Source: Bisgaardia hudsonensis
GTDB taxonomy: Bacteria > Pseudomonadota > Gammaproteobacteria > Enterobacterales > Pasteurellaceae
Direction of reading: 5' to 3'
Assembly (NCBI RefSeq): GCF_004345785.1
Contig: NZ_SLXI01000007.1
Coordinates: 1-64,000, forward strand
DNA: 64,000 nucleotides
Shown here one piece after another: positions 8,253-17,700 of this stretch. Each line of letters opens with the position of its first letter. Positions within the stretch are counted from its first letter, which is position 1. The translations under genes and the position numbers were made by a program. The notes beneath the pieces are model-generated. The model was given only the letters and a program-made list of their open reading frames with translations. It was not told the DNA's origin and searched no databases.

Positions 8253-9224
8253 ATGTCTACCCCTAATTATTATCTCTTATTTGATCACATAAAAGTTCAA
8301 AGTGCTAATGCAATATCCAGCCCAATTACCTATGGATTTCCAGCTATTTCAGGTTTTGTTGGTGCAATTCACGCATTAAGCCGTAAATTATCACATAAAA
8401 ATGTAAAATTAGATGGAGTAATGATAGCTTGTCATAACTATCAGATACAAACCCATCAAAACTCTACATATTCTGACCGAACATTTAATCAAACTCGTAA
8501 TCCATTAAAAAAGAATGGGGATACTGCATCAATTATTGAGGAAGGAAAAATCCACTTAGATATTTCACTTGTCGTTGAAATGTATGTAGATGATGAAGAC
8601 TTAGATTTTTCTCTTAAACATATTAAAGATGATAATCAAAAAAGTGCGGTTGATTTTTTAGAAGAATGTAAAGAATTACTTTGGCAACAACGTGTTGCAG
8701 GTGGTTCAATCATTGATATTGAAAAAGTACATATTTTCAATAGGTCGGAAGAAGAACAAATCCCTTTTGCTCTAGTACCTGCTTTTGTATTAGTGGATGC
8801 TAGAGAAAAATTAAGTGAACTTACCCAACAATTACAAAAAGGAATATCCATCAATGAAACAGAAATTATTCCACCAAATGACGACATAACCACTTTGGAT
8901 GTTTTACTAGAAACCGCCACAATACATCATATTCCTAATAGCCCAAATGCTCTAGCAAATGAATGGGAAACTTTTTCCATAAAACAGGGGCAAGGTTGGT
9001 TAGTTCCTATTCCTATTGGCTATCAAGGTATCTCCCCGATTTTTAAAGCGGGAGAAATGAAAAATTGTCGTACAAGTGAATATCCAAGTCAATATGTAGA
9101 AACAATATACAGTTTAGGTAAATGGGTATTCCCTTTTAATTTAACTAGCAATATAAATGAATATTTTTGGCGTTATACACAACCAGATAATAACCTATAT
9201 TTATTTTCACAAGGAGAAAAATAA
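8253..9224 (+). CDS. csy2: Type I-F CRISPR protein Csy2 (Cas5f)
   Basis: Csy2 is the Cas5-like subunit that holds the 5' handle of the crRNA with Csy1. The 323-residue protein starts with the family hallmark: a YYLLFDHIKVQSANAISSP strand followed by a glycine-rich TYGFPAISGFVGAIHAL segment. The RAMP-like fold continues to a C-terminal IYSLGKWVFPF segment. The start ATG has a strong AAGGAGG ribosome site. The stop codon overlaps the csy3 start by one base, indicating translational coupling. An uptake-signal core lies inside the gene near 8641. Confidence 0.93.
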   Translation: MSTPNYYLLFDHIKVQSANAISSPITYGFPAISGFVGAIHALSRKLSHKNVKLDGVMIACHNYQIQTHQNSTYSDRTFNQTRNPLKKNGDTASIIEEGKIHLDISLVVEMYVDDEDLDFSLKHIKDDNQKSAVDFLEECKELLWQQRVAGGSIIDIEKVHIFNRSEEEQIPFALVPAFVLVDAREKLSELTQQLQKGISINETEIIPPNDDITTLDVLLETATIHHIPNSPNALANEWETFSIKQGQGWLVPIPIGYQGISPIFKAGEMKNCRTSEYPSQYVETIYSLGKWVFPFNLTSNINEYFWRYTQPDNNLYLFSQGEK

Positions 9225-10216
9225 TGAGTAAATTAACTACCGCAAGTGTACTAGCATTTGAACGTAATCTTGATATTTCTGATGCCGTTTTTAGTCAAAA
9301 AGATAGTCAATCTAAAGATATAAAAATCGTGGAAATTAGAGAAAAATCGGTAAGAGGAACCATATCAAATAGACTAAAAAAAGCAATTAGTGCAGACCCA
9401 GCAAAACTAGATGCTGAAATTGAAAAAGCTAATTTACAGCGCGTTGATGTGGCAGCTCTTGATAGTGATAAGGATACCCTTATTGCTCAATTTACCTTAA
9501 AAGTCTTGCCATTTGAAGGCAAACCTAATGTTTGTAATAACCAAGAATACCAAACTAAACTGACTGAAACAGTTCAACAATATTTACAAACACAAGGGAT
9601 CACAGAACTTGCTAAACGCTATGCAACCAATATTGCTAATGCTCGTTGGTTATGGCGAAATAGAATGAATGCCGAACAAATAAAGGTAACAGTATCTATT
9701 GATAAAGATATTATTACTTTTGATAATGCAAAATTATTTTCACTCAATCATTTTGAAAACCAAGATGAAAAAATCAATAAAATTGCTAATTATATTGAAC
9801 AAGGTTTGACTGGTAAAAAATTTATCATCCTTTCTGTTATGGCTGAAGCTAAAATGGGTTATGGTCAAGAAGTTTACCCGTCTCAAGAACTCGTGCTAGA
9901 TACTGGTAAAACAAAAAGTAAAATTCTTTACCAAATCAACAATCAGGCGGGTATGCATTCTCAAAAAATAGGCAATGCCATTCGCACTATTGATACTTGG
10001 TATAATGAAAATGCACAATTCCCAATAGCCGTTGAGCCTTATGGTGCAGTGACAACATTAGGAACGGCATTTCGACAACCTAAAGAAAAAATGGACTTTT
10101 ATAGTCTTTTTGACAACTGGATCCTAGAAGATAAAATACCATCTATAGAACAACAACATTATGTTATTGCTGTACTTATTCGTGGTGGTGTATTTGGTGC
10201 CAGTGGAAAGGAATAA
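9224..10216 (+). CDS. csy3: Type I-F CRISPR protein Csy3 (Cas7f)
   Basis: Csy3 forms the six-subunit backbone that coats the crRNA spacer. The 330-residue product begins TTASVLAFERNLDISDAVF, characteristic of Csy3. It contains ANARWLWRNR, the AKMGYGQEVYPSQE finger region and a C-terminal segment with FGASGKE. Length matches the family (about 330-340). It overlaps csy2 by one base, and cas6f follows after four bases. The backbone protein is needed in several copies per complex; no unusual ribosome site is seen, so stoichiometry is probably set by RNA stability. Confidence 0.94.
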   Translation: MSKLTTASVLAFERNLDISDAVFSQKDSQSKDIKIVEIREKSVRGTISNRLKKAISADPAKLDAEIEKANLQRVDVAALDSDKDTLIAQFTLKVLPFEGKPNVCNNQEYQTKLTETVQQYLQTQGITELAKRYATNIANARWLWRNRMNAEQIKVTVSIDKDIITFDNAKLFSLNHFENQDEKINKIANYIEQGLTGKKFIILSVMAEAKMGYGQEVYPSQELVLDTGKTKSKILYQINNQAGMHSQKIGNAIRTIDTWYNENAQFPIAVEPYGAVTTLGTAFRQPKEKMDFYSLFDNWILEDKIPSIEQQHYVIAVLIRGGVFGASGKE

Positions 10217-10220
10217 CATA

Positions 10221-10787
10221 ATGGATCATCAAAGTCATTATATCGAACTAAAAGCTATACCACAGGTTGATATGCTACAAAGTGAAGTGGTTAGTTATGC
10301 AATGCAAATATTGCACAAATACCTACCGCACTTTGATGGTCGTATCGGTATCAGTTTTCCCGCCTATGGATTAGGAAGAACTTTAGGGGGAATTATTCGA
10401 TTATTCGGTAATCAAGAGGATATTCAGGTATTACAAAATGCTTTAATGCAGAGTGATCTTGAGAATTATGTGCTTATTTCTGATGCAATAAAAACACCAG
10501 AGATTATCGAATATCGTTGTTATAGCCGTTTTCAAAGAAAAGGACAAAGTGCAATACGAAGAGCCAAAAAACGTTTAACTGAACAGCACAAATGGAGTGA
10601 ACAAGTAGAACAAAATATGTTGAACAAACAGGAACAACAAGATTTTCTACCTCACATTCACTTAAAAAGTGCAACAACAAAACAAAATTTTATTTTGTCA
10701 GTTAAAGTAACAGTAAAACACAAAGCCTATATCGGTGAATTTAGTACTTATGGTTTAAGTAGCGAAGCAACGGTTCCACATTTCTAA
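10221..10787 (+). CDS. cas6f: Type I-F crRNA endonuclease Cas6f (Csy4)
   Basis: Cas6f cuts the array transcript at the base of each repeat hairpin and stays bound to the 3' hairpin. The 188-residue product aligns in my reading with P. aeruginosa Csy4. The catalytic histidine is H32 (ILHKYLPHF), the GISFPAYG turn follows, an arginine-rich helix (RRAKKRLTEQH) would enter the RNA major groove, and the end is TYGLSSEATVPHF. The serine of LKSATTKQNF matches the second active-site residue. I start at ATG 10221 (GGAAAGGA upstream). The open frame extends back to 10161 but only through csy3 coding sequence. The CRISPR leader begins directly downstream. Confidence 0.93.
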   Translation: MDHQSHYIELKAIPQVDMLQSEVVSYAMQILHKYLPHFDGRIGISFPAYGLGRTLGGIIRLFGNQEDIQVLQNALMQSDLENYVLISDAIKTPEIIEYRCYSRFQRKGQSAIRRAKKRLTEQHKWSEQVEQNMLNKQEQQDFLPHIHLKSATTKQNFILSVKVTVKHKAYIGEFSTYGLSSEATVPHF

Positions 10788-10796
10788 AATAAAAAA

Positions 10797-10846
10797 TAAC
10801 CCTTTTTTTATCTAGAAAAATTTTCTCTGATAAATTAAAGGGTTAT
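10797..10846. terminator. Large hairpin between cas6f and the CRISPR leader
   Basis: ATAACCCTTT (from 10797) pairs with AAAGGGTTAT (ending 10846), and the arms extend inward with an imperfect TTATC/GATAA. An inner palindrome (AGAAAAATTTTCT) adds a second fold. It follows the cas6f stop by nine bases. It may end the csy transcript and so insulate the array, or act as an RNA-processing hairpin. The U-run lies within the stem, so termination strength is uncertain. Confidence 0.5.
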
Positions 10847-10880
10847 CTACATCATATAAAAAAAGGAATTTATAGAAAAA

Positions 10881-10894
10881 GTTCTTTAACAATT
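10881..10894 (+). promoter_or_regulatory. boxA-like antitermination element in the CRISPR leader
   Basis: GTTCTTTAACAATT is identical over all 14 bases to the boxA-plus-flank of the rRNA leader at the left edge of this window (minus strand, 23-36). It sits 34 bases before the first repeat. BoxA-directed Nus antitermination of CRISPR arrays has been reported in Salmonella and other bacteria, where it prevents Rho termination in long untranslated arrays. Function here is inferred. Confidence 0.65.
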
Positions 10895-10899
10895 TGGAA

Positions 10900-10912
10900 T
10901 ATCAAATTTTTT
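10900..10912 (+). promoter_or_regulatory. Possible IHF site in the CRISPR leader
   Basis: TATCAA-ATTT-TTT matches the IHF consensus WATCAANNNNTTR except at the last base, in an AT-rich context. IHF bends leaders for spacer integration in type I systems. One-mismatch sites occur by chance in AT-rich DNA, so this is tentative. Confidence 0.35.
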
Positions 10913-10927
10913 TATTTATAATCCTTA

Positions 10928-13900
10928 GCTAACTGCCGCACAGGCAGCTTAGAAACATTGAAAACGCTTTGCGTTTCCAACAGGCTAGCTAACTGCCGCA
11001 CAGGCAGCTTAGAAATTTTGGATTATTATGTAAAGAGTTTAGACCTGGCTAACTGCCGCACAGGCAGCTTAGAAAAATAAATTTATTAACAGTTGAATCA
11101 AAAGCCTGCTAACTGCCGCACAGGCAGCTTAGAAAATTGCATTTGTTTCCTCTTTAAAGATTTTTAAGCTAACTGCCGCACAGGCAGCTTAGAAATGGTT
11201 CTCCATTTGGCAAGCGTCCTGCTAAAAGCTAACTGCCGCACAGGCAGCTTAGAAATGTCTGATGATTAATACCTAGTCTTGGGAAAAGCTAACTGCCGCA
11301 CAGGCAGCTTAGAAAATTTCCAATCCCTCTTTTAAGTGTATTTTTAAGCTAACTGCCGCACAGGCAGCTTAGAAATTTGTGGAGTATCTCAAGTTTCCGT
11401 TAGTTTTGCTAACTGCCGCACAGGCAGCTTAGAAATTAAGTTCACTTAAGTAAGCTAACGATTTCTAGCTAACTGCCGCACAGGCAGCTTAGAAAAAGGG
11501 CTTCGGATAATTGAACTAAATTACGAGGCTAACTGCCGCACAGGCAGCTTAGAAAACTAAGTTTGGACTTATCCGCTTTTTCTATTTGCTAACTGCCGCA
11601 CAGGCAGCTTAGAAAACAAAATCTGCTTATTTTATTATTTATATCTTGCTAACTGCCGCACAGGCAGCTTAGAAAAACCTCGCTCAATCATAATCTCAAT
11701 CACTTCAGCTAACTGCCGCACAGGCAGCTTAGAAATCTTTTTTTTGTCTCTTTTTCACTATATTGAAGCTAACTGCCGCACAGGCAGCTTAGAAATTTGA
11801 CACAGTACCTAGTGAGAAAAAATTTAAGCTAACTGCCGCACAGGCAGCTTAGAAAAAAGTCGCGCGTGTTCGTGAGCTTGGTTAATTGCTAACTGCCGCA
11901 CAGGCAGCTTAGAAATATAAAAAAACCAGTAATATTATAGCGAGAAAGCTAACTGCCGCACAGGCAGCTTAGAAATATTAATGCAAACCCAACTTCCGCT
12001 TCTTCTTGCTAACTGCCGCACAGGCAGCTTAGAAATATAAGTGTCCTAAGTGTGGAGCTGCTCTTTCGCTAACTGCCGCACAGGCAGCTTAGAAACATTT
12101 TGAATTCGATGAAATCAATTTCGTCGAGGCTAACTGCCGCACAGGCAGCTTAGAAACCAAGCCAGTGCGATTGCTTTAATATCGCCTTGCTAACTGCCGC
12201 ACAGGCAGCTTAGAAATCTTAATCTTTGAATTTCCCAGCTTTCAGCCCGCTAACTGCCGCACAGGCAGCTTAGAAAAAACCATGTCATCACTTCAGGCTC
12301 ATATTGATGCTAACTGCCGCACAGGCAGCTTAGAAAGTACTTCTGGAGTTTCTGTACGGGCTCTGATCGCTAACTGCCGCACAGGCAGCTTAGAAACGTT
12401 AAACACAGCATAGCTAAAAAAATAATATGCTAACTGCCGCACAGGCAGCTTAGAAAAATATAAAATCTTGTACTGTTTCAAAGTGGGAGCTAACTGCCGC
12501 ACAGGCAGCTTAGAAATTTATGGAATCCCTGCTCATCTTCATACCAAAGCTAACTGCCGCACAGGCAGCTTAGAAAATTTTTCTGCCATAAATTGAACAT
12601 ATAGTGCCGCTAACTGCCGCACAGGCAGCTTAGAAACACCAAGACCAAAATGGAATGATGAAGGATTTGCTAACTGCCGCACAGGCAGCTTAGAAACGCA
12701 TGAAGCAGCTAAAGCGTTAGAGCTCGCTCAGCTAACTGCCGCACAGGCAGCTTAGAAATTGTTGATGAAGCATTTCAATAATTCTTGGTTGCTAACTGCC
12801 GCATAGGCAGCTTAGAAAGCCGAACATAAAAACCCAGCTTGCGATGATGTGCTAACTGCCGCATAGGCAGCTTAGAAATGATGAAGTAATACCACATCTT
12901 GCGGAATCATGCTAACTGCCGCATAGGCAGCTTAGAAAGCTAAAACTAGCTGTTCTAAAATGAATATTAAGCTAACTGCCGCATAGGCAGCTTAGAAAAT
13001 CTTCTAACTCAAAGAAACGTTTTAAATGCTTGCTAACTGCCGCATAGGCAGCTTAGAAAACTCTTTCAAACATTCATCAATAAGAGATTTAGCTAACTGC
13101 CACATAGGCAGCTTAGAAATTAATCCAGAGCGGAAATCCGCACCCGACAGCGCTAACTGCCGCATAGGTAGCTTAGAAAATTTGCTTGAGCAAACTCCCC
13201 TGCTCTAATATGCTAACTGCCGCATAGGTAGCTTAGAAAAGTCGGGATAATAGCATGGTGTGCTGAAATTTGCTAACTGCCGCATAGGTAGCTTAGAAAA
13301 TTATTTGTTGTTCAGTAGCTTTGTTATTTACGCTAACTGCCGCATAGGTAGCTTAGAAAACTCCCCTCTATATTAATATTTTTCACTTCAAGCTAACTGC
13401 CGCATAGGTAGCTTAGAAAATCAGACAAAGAAGAAGAGGAATACTCATACTGCTAACTGCCGCATAGGTAGCTTAGAAATAAAAGTTGTGTCGTGAAATG
13501 ACCGCTCTTTTGCTAACTGCCGCATAGGTAGCTTAGAAATTGTTTCTGTTGGTATCTCACCAGTTTCTAGCGCTAACTGCCGCACAGGCAGCTTAGAAAA
13601 TAATCAACCGTTGCACCTGGTGTCGTTCTAAGCTAACTACCGCACAGGCAGCTTAGAAAACAAGCTGGTTCACTTAATGTAATAAATCCTTGCTAACTGC
13701 CGCACAGGCAGCTTAGAAAAAACGTCTTGCTATTGCTTGATCTCTTTCCTGGCTAACTGCCGCACAGGCAGCTTAGAAAGATAAACCCAGTCATTCCGCC
13801 GATAAATGTCGGCTAACTGCCGCATAGGCAGCTTAGAAAGCCCAAAAAGTTTTACGACTTTTTTTAAAGCGCTAACTGCCGCATAGGCAGCTTAGAAAAC

Positions 13901-14192
13901 AGCTTCCGTCTCTGCTGGTGGAACAGAGGTGCTAACTGCCGCATAGGCAGCTTAGAAAATTCCCGAGAAAAGTGCTTAATCTTCAACTTTGCTAACTGCC
14001 GCATAGGTAGCTTAGAAAAACTTGCTATGCAATTTACGTCTTTATAACCTGCTAACTGCCGCATAGGTAGCTTAAAAATTACCATTTCTTGTGTTATATT
14101 ATGGTTCATCACTAACTGCCGCGTAGGTAGCTTAGAAAGTATTATCTTTTATCATCCTCAAACTACTAACTGCCGTATAGGTAGCTCAAAAA
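10928..14192 (+). CRISPR. Type I-F CRISPR array, 55 repeats and 54 spacers
   Basis: A 28-base repeat recurs every 60 bases from 10928 to 14192. It starts GCTAACTGCC, has stem arms CTGCC and GGCAG around a five-base loop, and ends CTTAGAAA, the I-F form cut by Cas6f. Spacers are 32 bases except five: spacer 20 is 33, 30 is 34, 35 is 33, 49 is 31 and the last is 26. Repeats 1-31 are identical (loop GCACA, right arm GGCAG). Repeats 32-36 have loop GCATA; 37 has ACATA; 38-44 have GCATA with arm GGTAG; 45-48 return to GCACA/GGCAG (46 also has an ACTACC change). Repeats 49-51 are GCATA/GGCAG, 52-53 are GCATA/GGTAG, and 54-55 are degenerate. The leader is on the cas6f side. No two spacers looked alike on reading. 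Confidence 0.98.
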
Positions 14193-14437
14193 TAGAGAAA
14201 AATAAAAAACTCATCCGCTGCTCCAGATAAGCCTCGCCGAGAGTGGGATTTGATGTTCTAGCGGGACTGCCCTCTTGATACAAATTGGTTAGATAATAGG
14301 AGAAAATATAAACAACATCAATACCATAAGCACATACCGTAAAGTGATAATTATGATACCGATAATATATTAAGGGACTAAAGTAAATTAGCCCCAATAT
14401 TTTAAGGTTATATAAAAAATTGGTTGCGCCTTAAAAA
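14193..14437. other. Intergenic region after the CRISPR trailer, with a GC-rich island
   Basis: No gene recognised. Bases about 14210-14277 are clearly richer in G and C than the flanks (for example CCTCGCCGAGAGTGGGA and GCGGGACTGCCCTC) and stand out from this AT-rich genome. A minus-strand frame across it is open (14158-14397) but runs into the degenerate CRISPR repeat, so I do not call it a gene. The island could be the end of a lost mobile element, a dispersed repeat or a structured RNA. Confidence 0.4.
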
Positions 14438-14665
14438 TTATTTTAGTCCAATAAATAAGCCCCAAATAAAAGTCAAAGGGTATTTAAAGGCAAAGTATAA
14501 AAGTATAATGATGAAGTAAGACACACCAGCCCAAAACATAACTTGAAGAAGCGTAGCCTCACTGAAAATACAAAATAGCAACCCTATTTCATAAGGTAAT
14601 AATGCAATAAACCAGACAAATAAGCTTGGATGCTTTTTACTCAAGTTTCCTTTATAAGTAGCCAT
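14438..14665 (-). CDS. Small integral membrane protein of unknown function
   Basis: A 75-residue hydrophobic protein with a short basic N-terminus (MATYKGNLSKKHPS) and probably three membrane segments (about residues 15-32, 37-58 and 60-73). The ATG has GGAG seven bases upstream on the minus strand, which supports expression. I do not recognise the family. It lies between cas2-3 and the old end of the array, downstream of cas2-3 on the same strand with an 89-base gap, so it could be read from the cas1-cas2-3 transcript. A CRISPR link is possible but rests only on position. Confidence 0.6.
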   Translation of the reverse strand: MATYKGNLSKKHPSLFVWFIALLPYEIGLLFCIFSEATLLQVMFWAGVSYFIIILLYFAFKYPLTFIWGLFIGLK

Positions 14666-14754
14666 TTAACTCTCCTATTAAAAATAGAAAATAGTTAAAA
14701 AATTTAGGGGATTATAAAATACTAAAAACTGTATTACAACATACTGGTAGATCA

Positions 14755-17700
14755 TTACTTTTCCCAAAATCCTAACTCTTCATTAAAATTCCATTGATAC
14801 ATTTTATTTTGATATTCAGGCAAAGAAACTGAAGCATATTTTAATGCAACAGGAACAAGATCTGTTTCATCTAGATTTAATTGTGTCGCTAATTCTGTTA
14901 AAAGGGTATTTAAATCTAGTTTAAACCAAGGTTTAACTAAATTAGAAAGCAATAACTTTTCATACCTAATATCTACTGCAACATTTTGCGTATCATAGGG
15001 ATTTTCATAAGCATTAATGGCTTCTTTGAATGAAAAATTCCAATTTTTTGCTTGTAGATCAGGTAAACAAATTAGATCTCTTCCCTTTATACCTTTTCTA
15101 AAAGGGGTTAATAATGCTAAGTGAGCATTCATACGATTCGCTAATTCATTATTCCAATAAGCATTGACTTGATTAATACCAGAATTATTTAATAAATCAG
15201 CAGTCACTTTATGTTCAAGATCAGACAAAGAATTTTCTGGTTTTAACTCTCCCTTCTTAGTAATACGAGAAGTTGCTTGAATATTATCTCTCTCCTCTTT
15301 TGAGATTAACTCATCTAATTTATGTGTTACTAATTGATTTTCTTTATTTTCAAATCCAGGATTTTTAAAAATGGCTTTATTTACCATATAGTTTGAGCTT
15401 TGCAATCCATGCCAATTTGTTGGTAAAAGATATAAATTAGGGTTTTCCGCTACTTTTTGTGGACGATGTCGCCAAATTCGTCCAGCAAGCTGAATAATAG
15501 AACGCATTGATGATGGATCAACAATTGCCCAATCATAATCATGATCTCGCCCAACTTCCGTAACGGGACTACCTAATACAATAAATAAATGTTGTTTCTC
15601 AGGAATGTCAGGATTGCTTAATTTTTGAGAAACCTCTAGATGATTAAAAACATTATTTTCAGAAGTGCGGTTTAAAATTTTATCTAATTTTTCCTCTAGT
15701 TTTGAACGTAATAATAAAATTTGATGAGAATGATAACAACATAAGTGAATGGCATAATCTTGAAATTCTTCTGTTTTTTCTAAAAGAAAGAGTTCCTTCG
15801 CCAAATAGATCATTGGGCTTATATTAGAAAAACGAATTAATCCAAAGCTGACATTTTTCTTGGATATTGGATCTTCATTTGCGTGATAATGATGCAATTT
15901 AATCGAATTTTTTAATAGTTCCTTTGCAAATAAAGGATAGTTCAAATTTTCACTTTTATCACCTTTTTCAGCATTATTGGTTAAATCAGGCAATTCAATA
16001 ATTTGTGCTTTACGACGAACTGGTTGCTGAGATAAAAATCTTACTCGCTTTTCAATAAATTCTTTATGCTTATCAGAAAAATTATTGCTGTGGCATTTTT
16101 CAAGCATTTGTTTATTCTCATCAAACCAACCACATATAATATCAGTATTAATAGAAAGCCCTTTTTGTTGATTGTAAATCGCTCGCCCTGCTTGATAAGC
16201 CTTAAAAAGTCCCTCTATAAAATCAGGCGTTAATGTTGCAGAAGACAATAAAACACGACTACCAAATAACCCCGCTAGATGAACCAAACGACTTAATGCT
16301 GGTAAATCCTCTAGTCCAAAATCATCTGGTTCATCTAATACTAAATCAGCGGTTAATAATCTTAAAATAGGTAAAATATGCTTACCTCCACGAGTAATTT
16401 CGCTAGCAAGGACAATATGATCAATAGTACAACTGACTATGGGTGAAAATAACAATTTTCTTGCTTTATCATCAGCGAGTAATGTTTTCAACTCCGATAA
16501 ATTAATAGCCGTATCAATAAAACTCGCACCATGAATTTCACCATCCATTTCATCTAACCAAGGAGTCGCACTTTCACTCCCAAGGGAGTTTTTTTGCTGT
16601 TTATGATTTTCTTGTTCATTATTTTGCAATTCAAACAATTTTTTGACCGCACTTCCACCAACTAAAATACCTAACATATCATCCGTTAAGCTCAACTTTT
16701 CTTTTAATGCTAGTCCAGTTTGTAAAGTTAGTACTCTTAAACCGAGTGCAACCGTAAATCTTGCGCCTTTTTTGGGATTGGCTAATCCATACATAATTTT
16801 GGCATTAGCTAAGGTTTTTCCACAACCTGTACTTGCCATATTGACGCCGAAAAAACCGACCTTTTCCGTTTCTTGCTGTACTGATTTAACTAGATCTATG
16901 GATTTATTTTGCCATTGAAAACGAGCGATTGCGGTACGTTGTGTAAACGCTCGATGTTTTTGAATACTCGGTAGTTCTTTTGGTAACTTAGGTAATAAAT
17001 TGGCAAAACGAGTGGCGACTTTACACACACCAAGTAAATGTTCATCTAAAGCTTGTTTAGGTTTTTTATTAGCATCCGTATTCGCCACTAGTTTATTAAT
17101 AAAACCTTTATCCCCCAAAGTTGGTTCTGAATTAGATGATGAATAATTATGATCGCCAAGAATTAAACATAATCTTGATAGTAATAAGAAAAAAGGTTCA
17201 TTATTTTTCGCATTCTCAAATAATGATGGATGATTTAAAGCCTTTTGTGTCCAACGTGTTATAGCTTTTTGCCATTTTACACTATCGGTAGCAAGGTAAT
17301 TAAACTCCCAAAAATTTTTTGGTTTTGGATGTGATGAATCATTTGCAACCCAACCCTTTTCGGGATAATAATTTTTATAAAAACGATCAATAGAAATATC
17401 AAAATGTTCATCTAAAATTCGATTATTTTTTGAATCCCAAGCATCCTGTGTAAAAGGTAGTTTATGATGAGAAGTAATTAACCAAATTAAATGTCTTGCT
17501 AAAGGGGGTAAATGAAAAAAACCTCTTTCTGATTTTTTATTATCTCGTTTTAACTTATTTAACCATTTAGGATTTTCTTTTACATATTCTTGCCATTGAG
17601 ATAAACGAGTTAGCCATTTTTGATCCGTTTCACAACCTTGAATCATACATTCAAATAAACGAGCGGAAATCCATTCATGACGGTAACAATCTGGATAAAA

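Larger units (their letters stand above)
10847..10927 (+). promoter_or_regulatory. CRISPR leader
   Basis: AT-rich stretch between the cas6f-end hairpin and the first repeat. Repeats next to it are identical while those at the far end are degenerate, so new spacers enter here and transcription runs rightward. CATATAAA near 10852-10859 is a possible -10. A boxA-like element (10881-10894) and a near-match to an IHF site (10900-10912) lie inside. Type I-F adaptation in other bacteria uses IHF at the leader. Confidence 0.7.

Noticed and set aside
10161-10220. Longer N-terminus for Cas6f
   Set aside because: The extra 20 codons lie inside csy3 and lack a ribosome site. Csy4 proteins start with an MDHQ-like sequence, as at 10221.
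12299-14112. Open frames on either strand inside the CRISPR array (12299-12502 minus, 13026-13208 plus, 13864-14112 minus)
   Set aside because: Their products are the translated repeat at fixed spacing (KLPVRQLA, KLPMRQLA or ANCRIGSLE). They are artefacts of the array, not genes.
14158-14397. Minus-strand frame of 79 codons beyond the trailer
   Set aside because: It ends inside the degenerate last CRISPR repeat, has no convincing ribosome site and crosses the GC-rich island. I treat it as non-coding.
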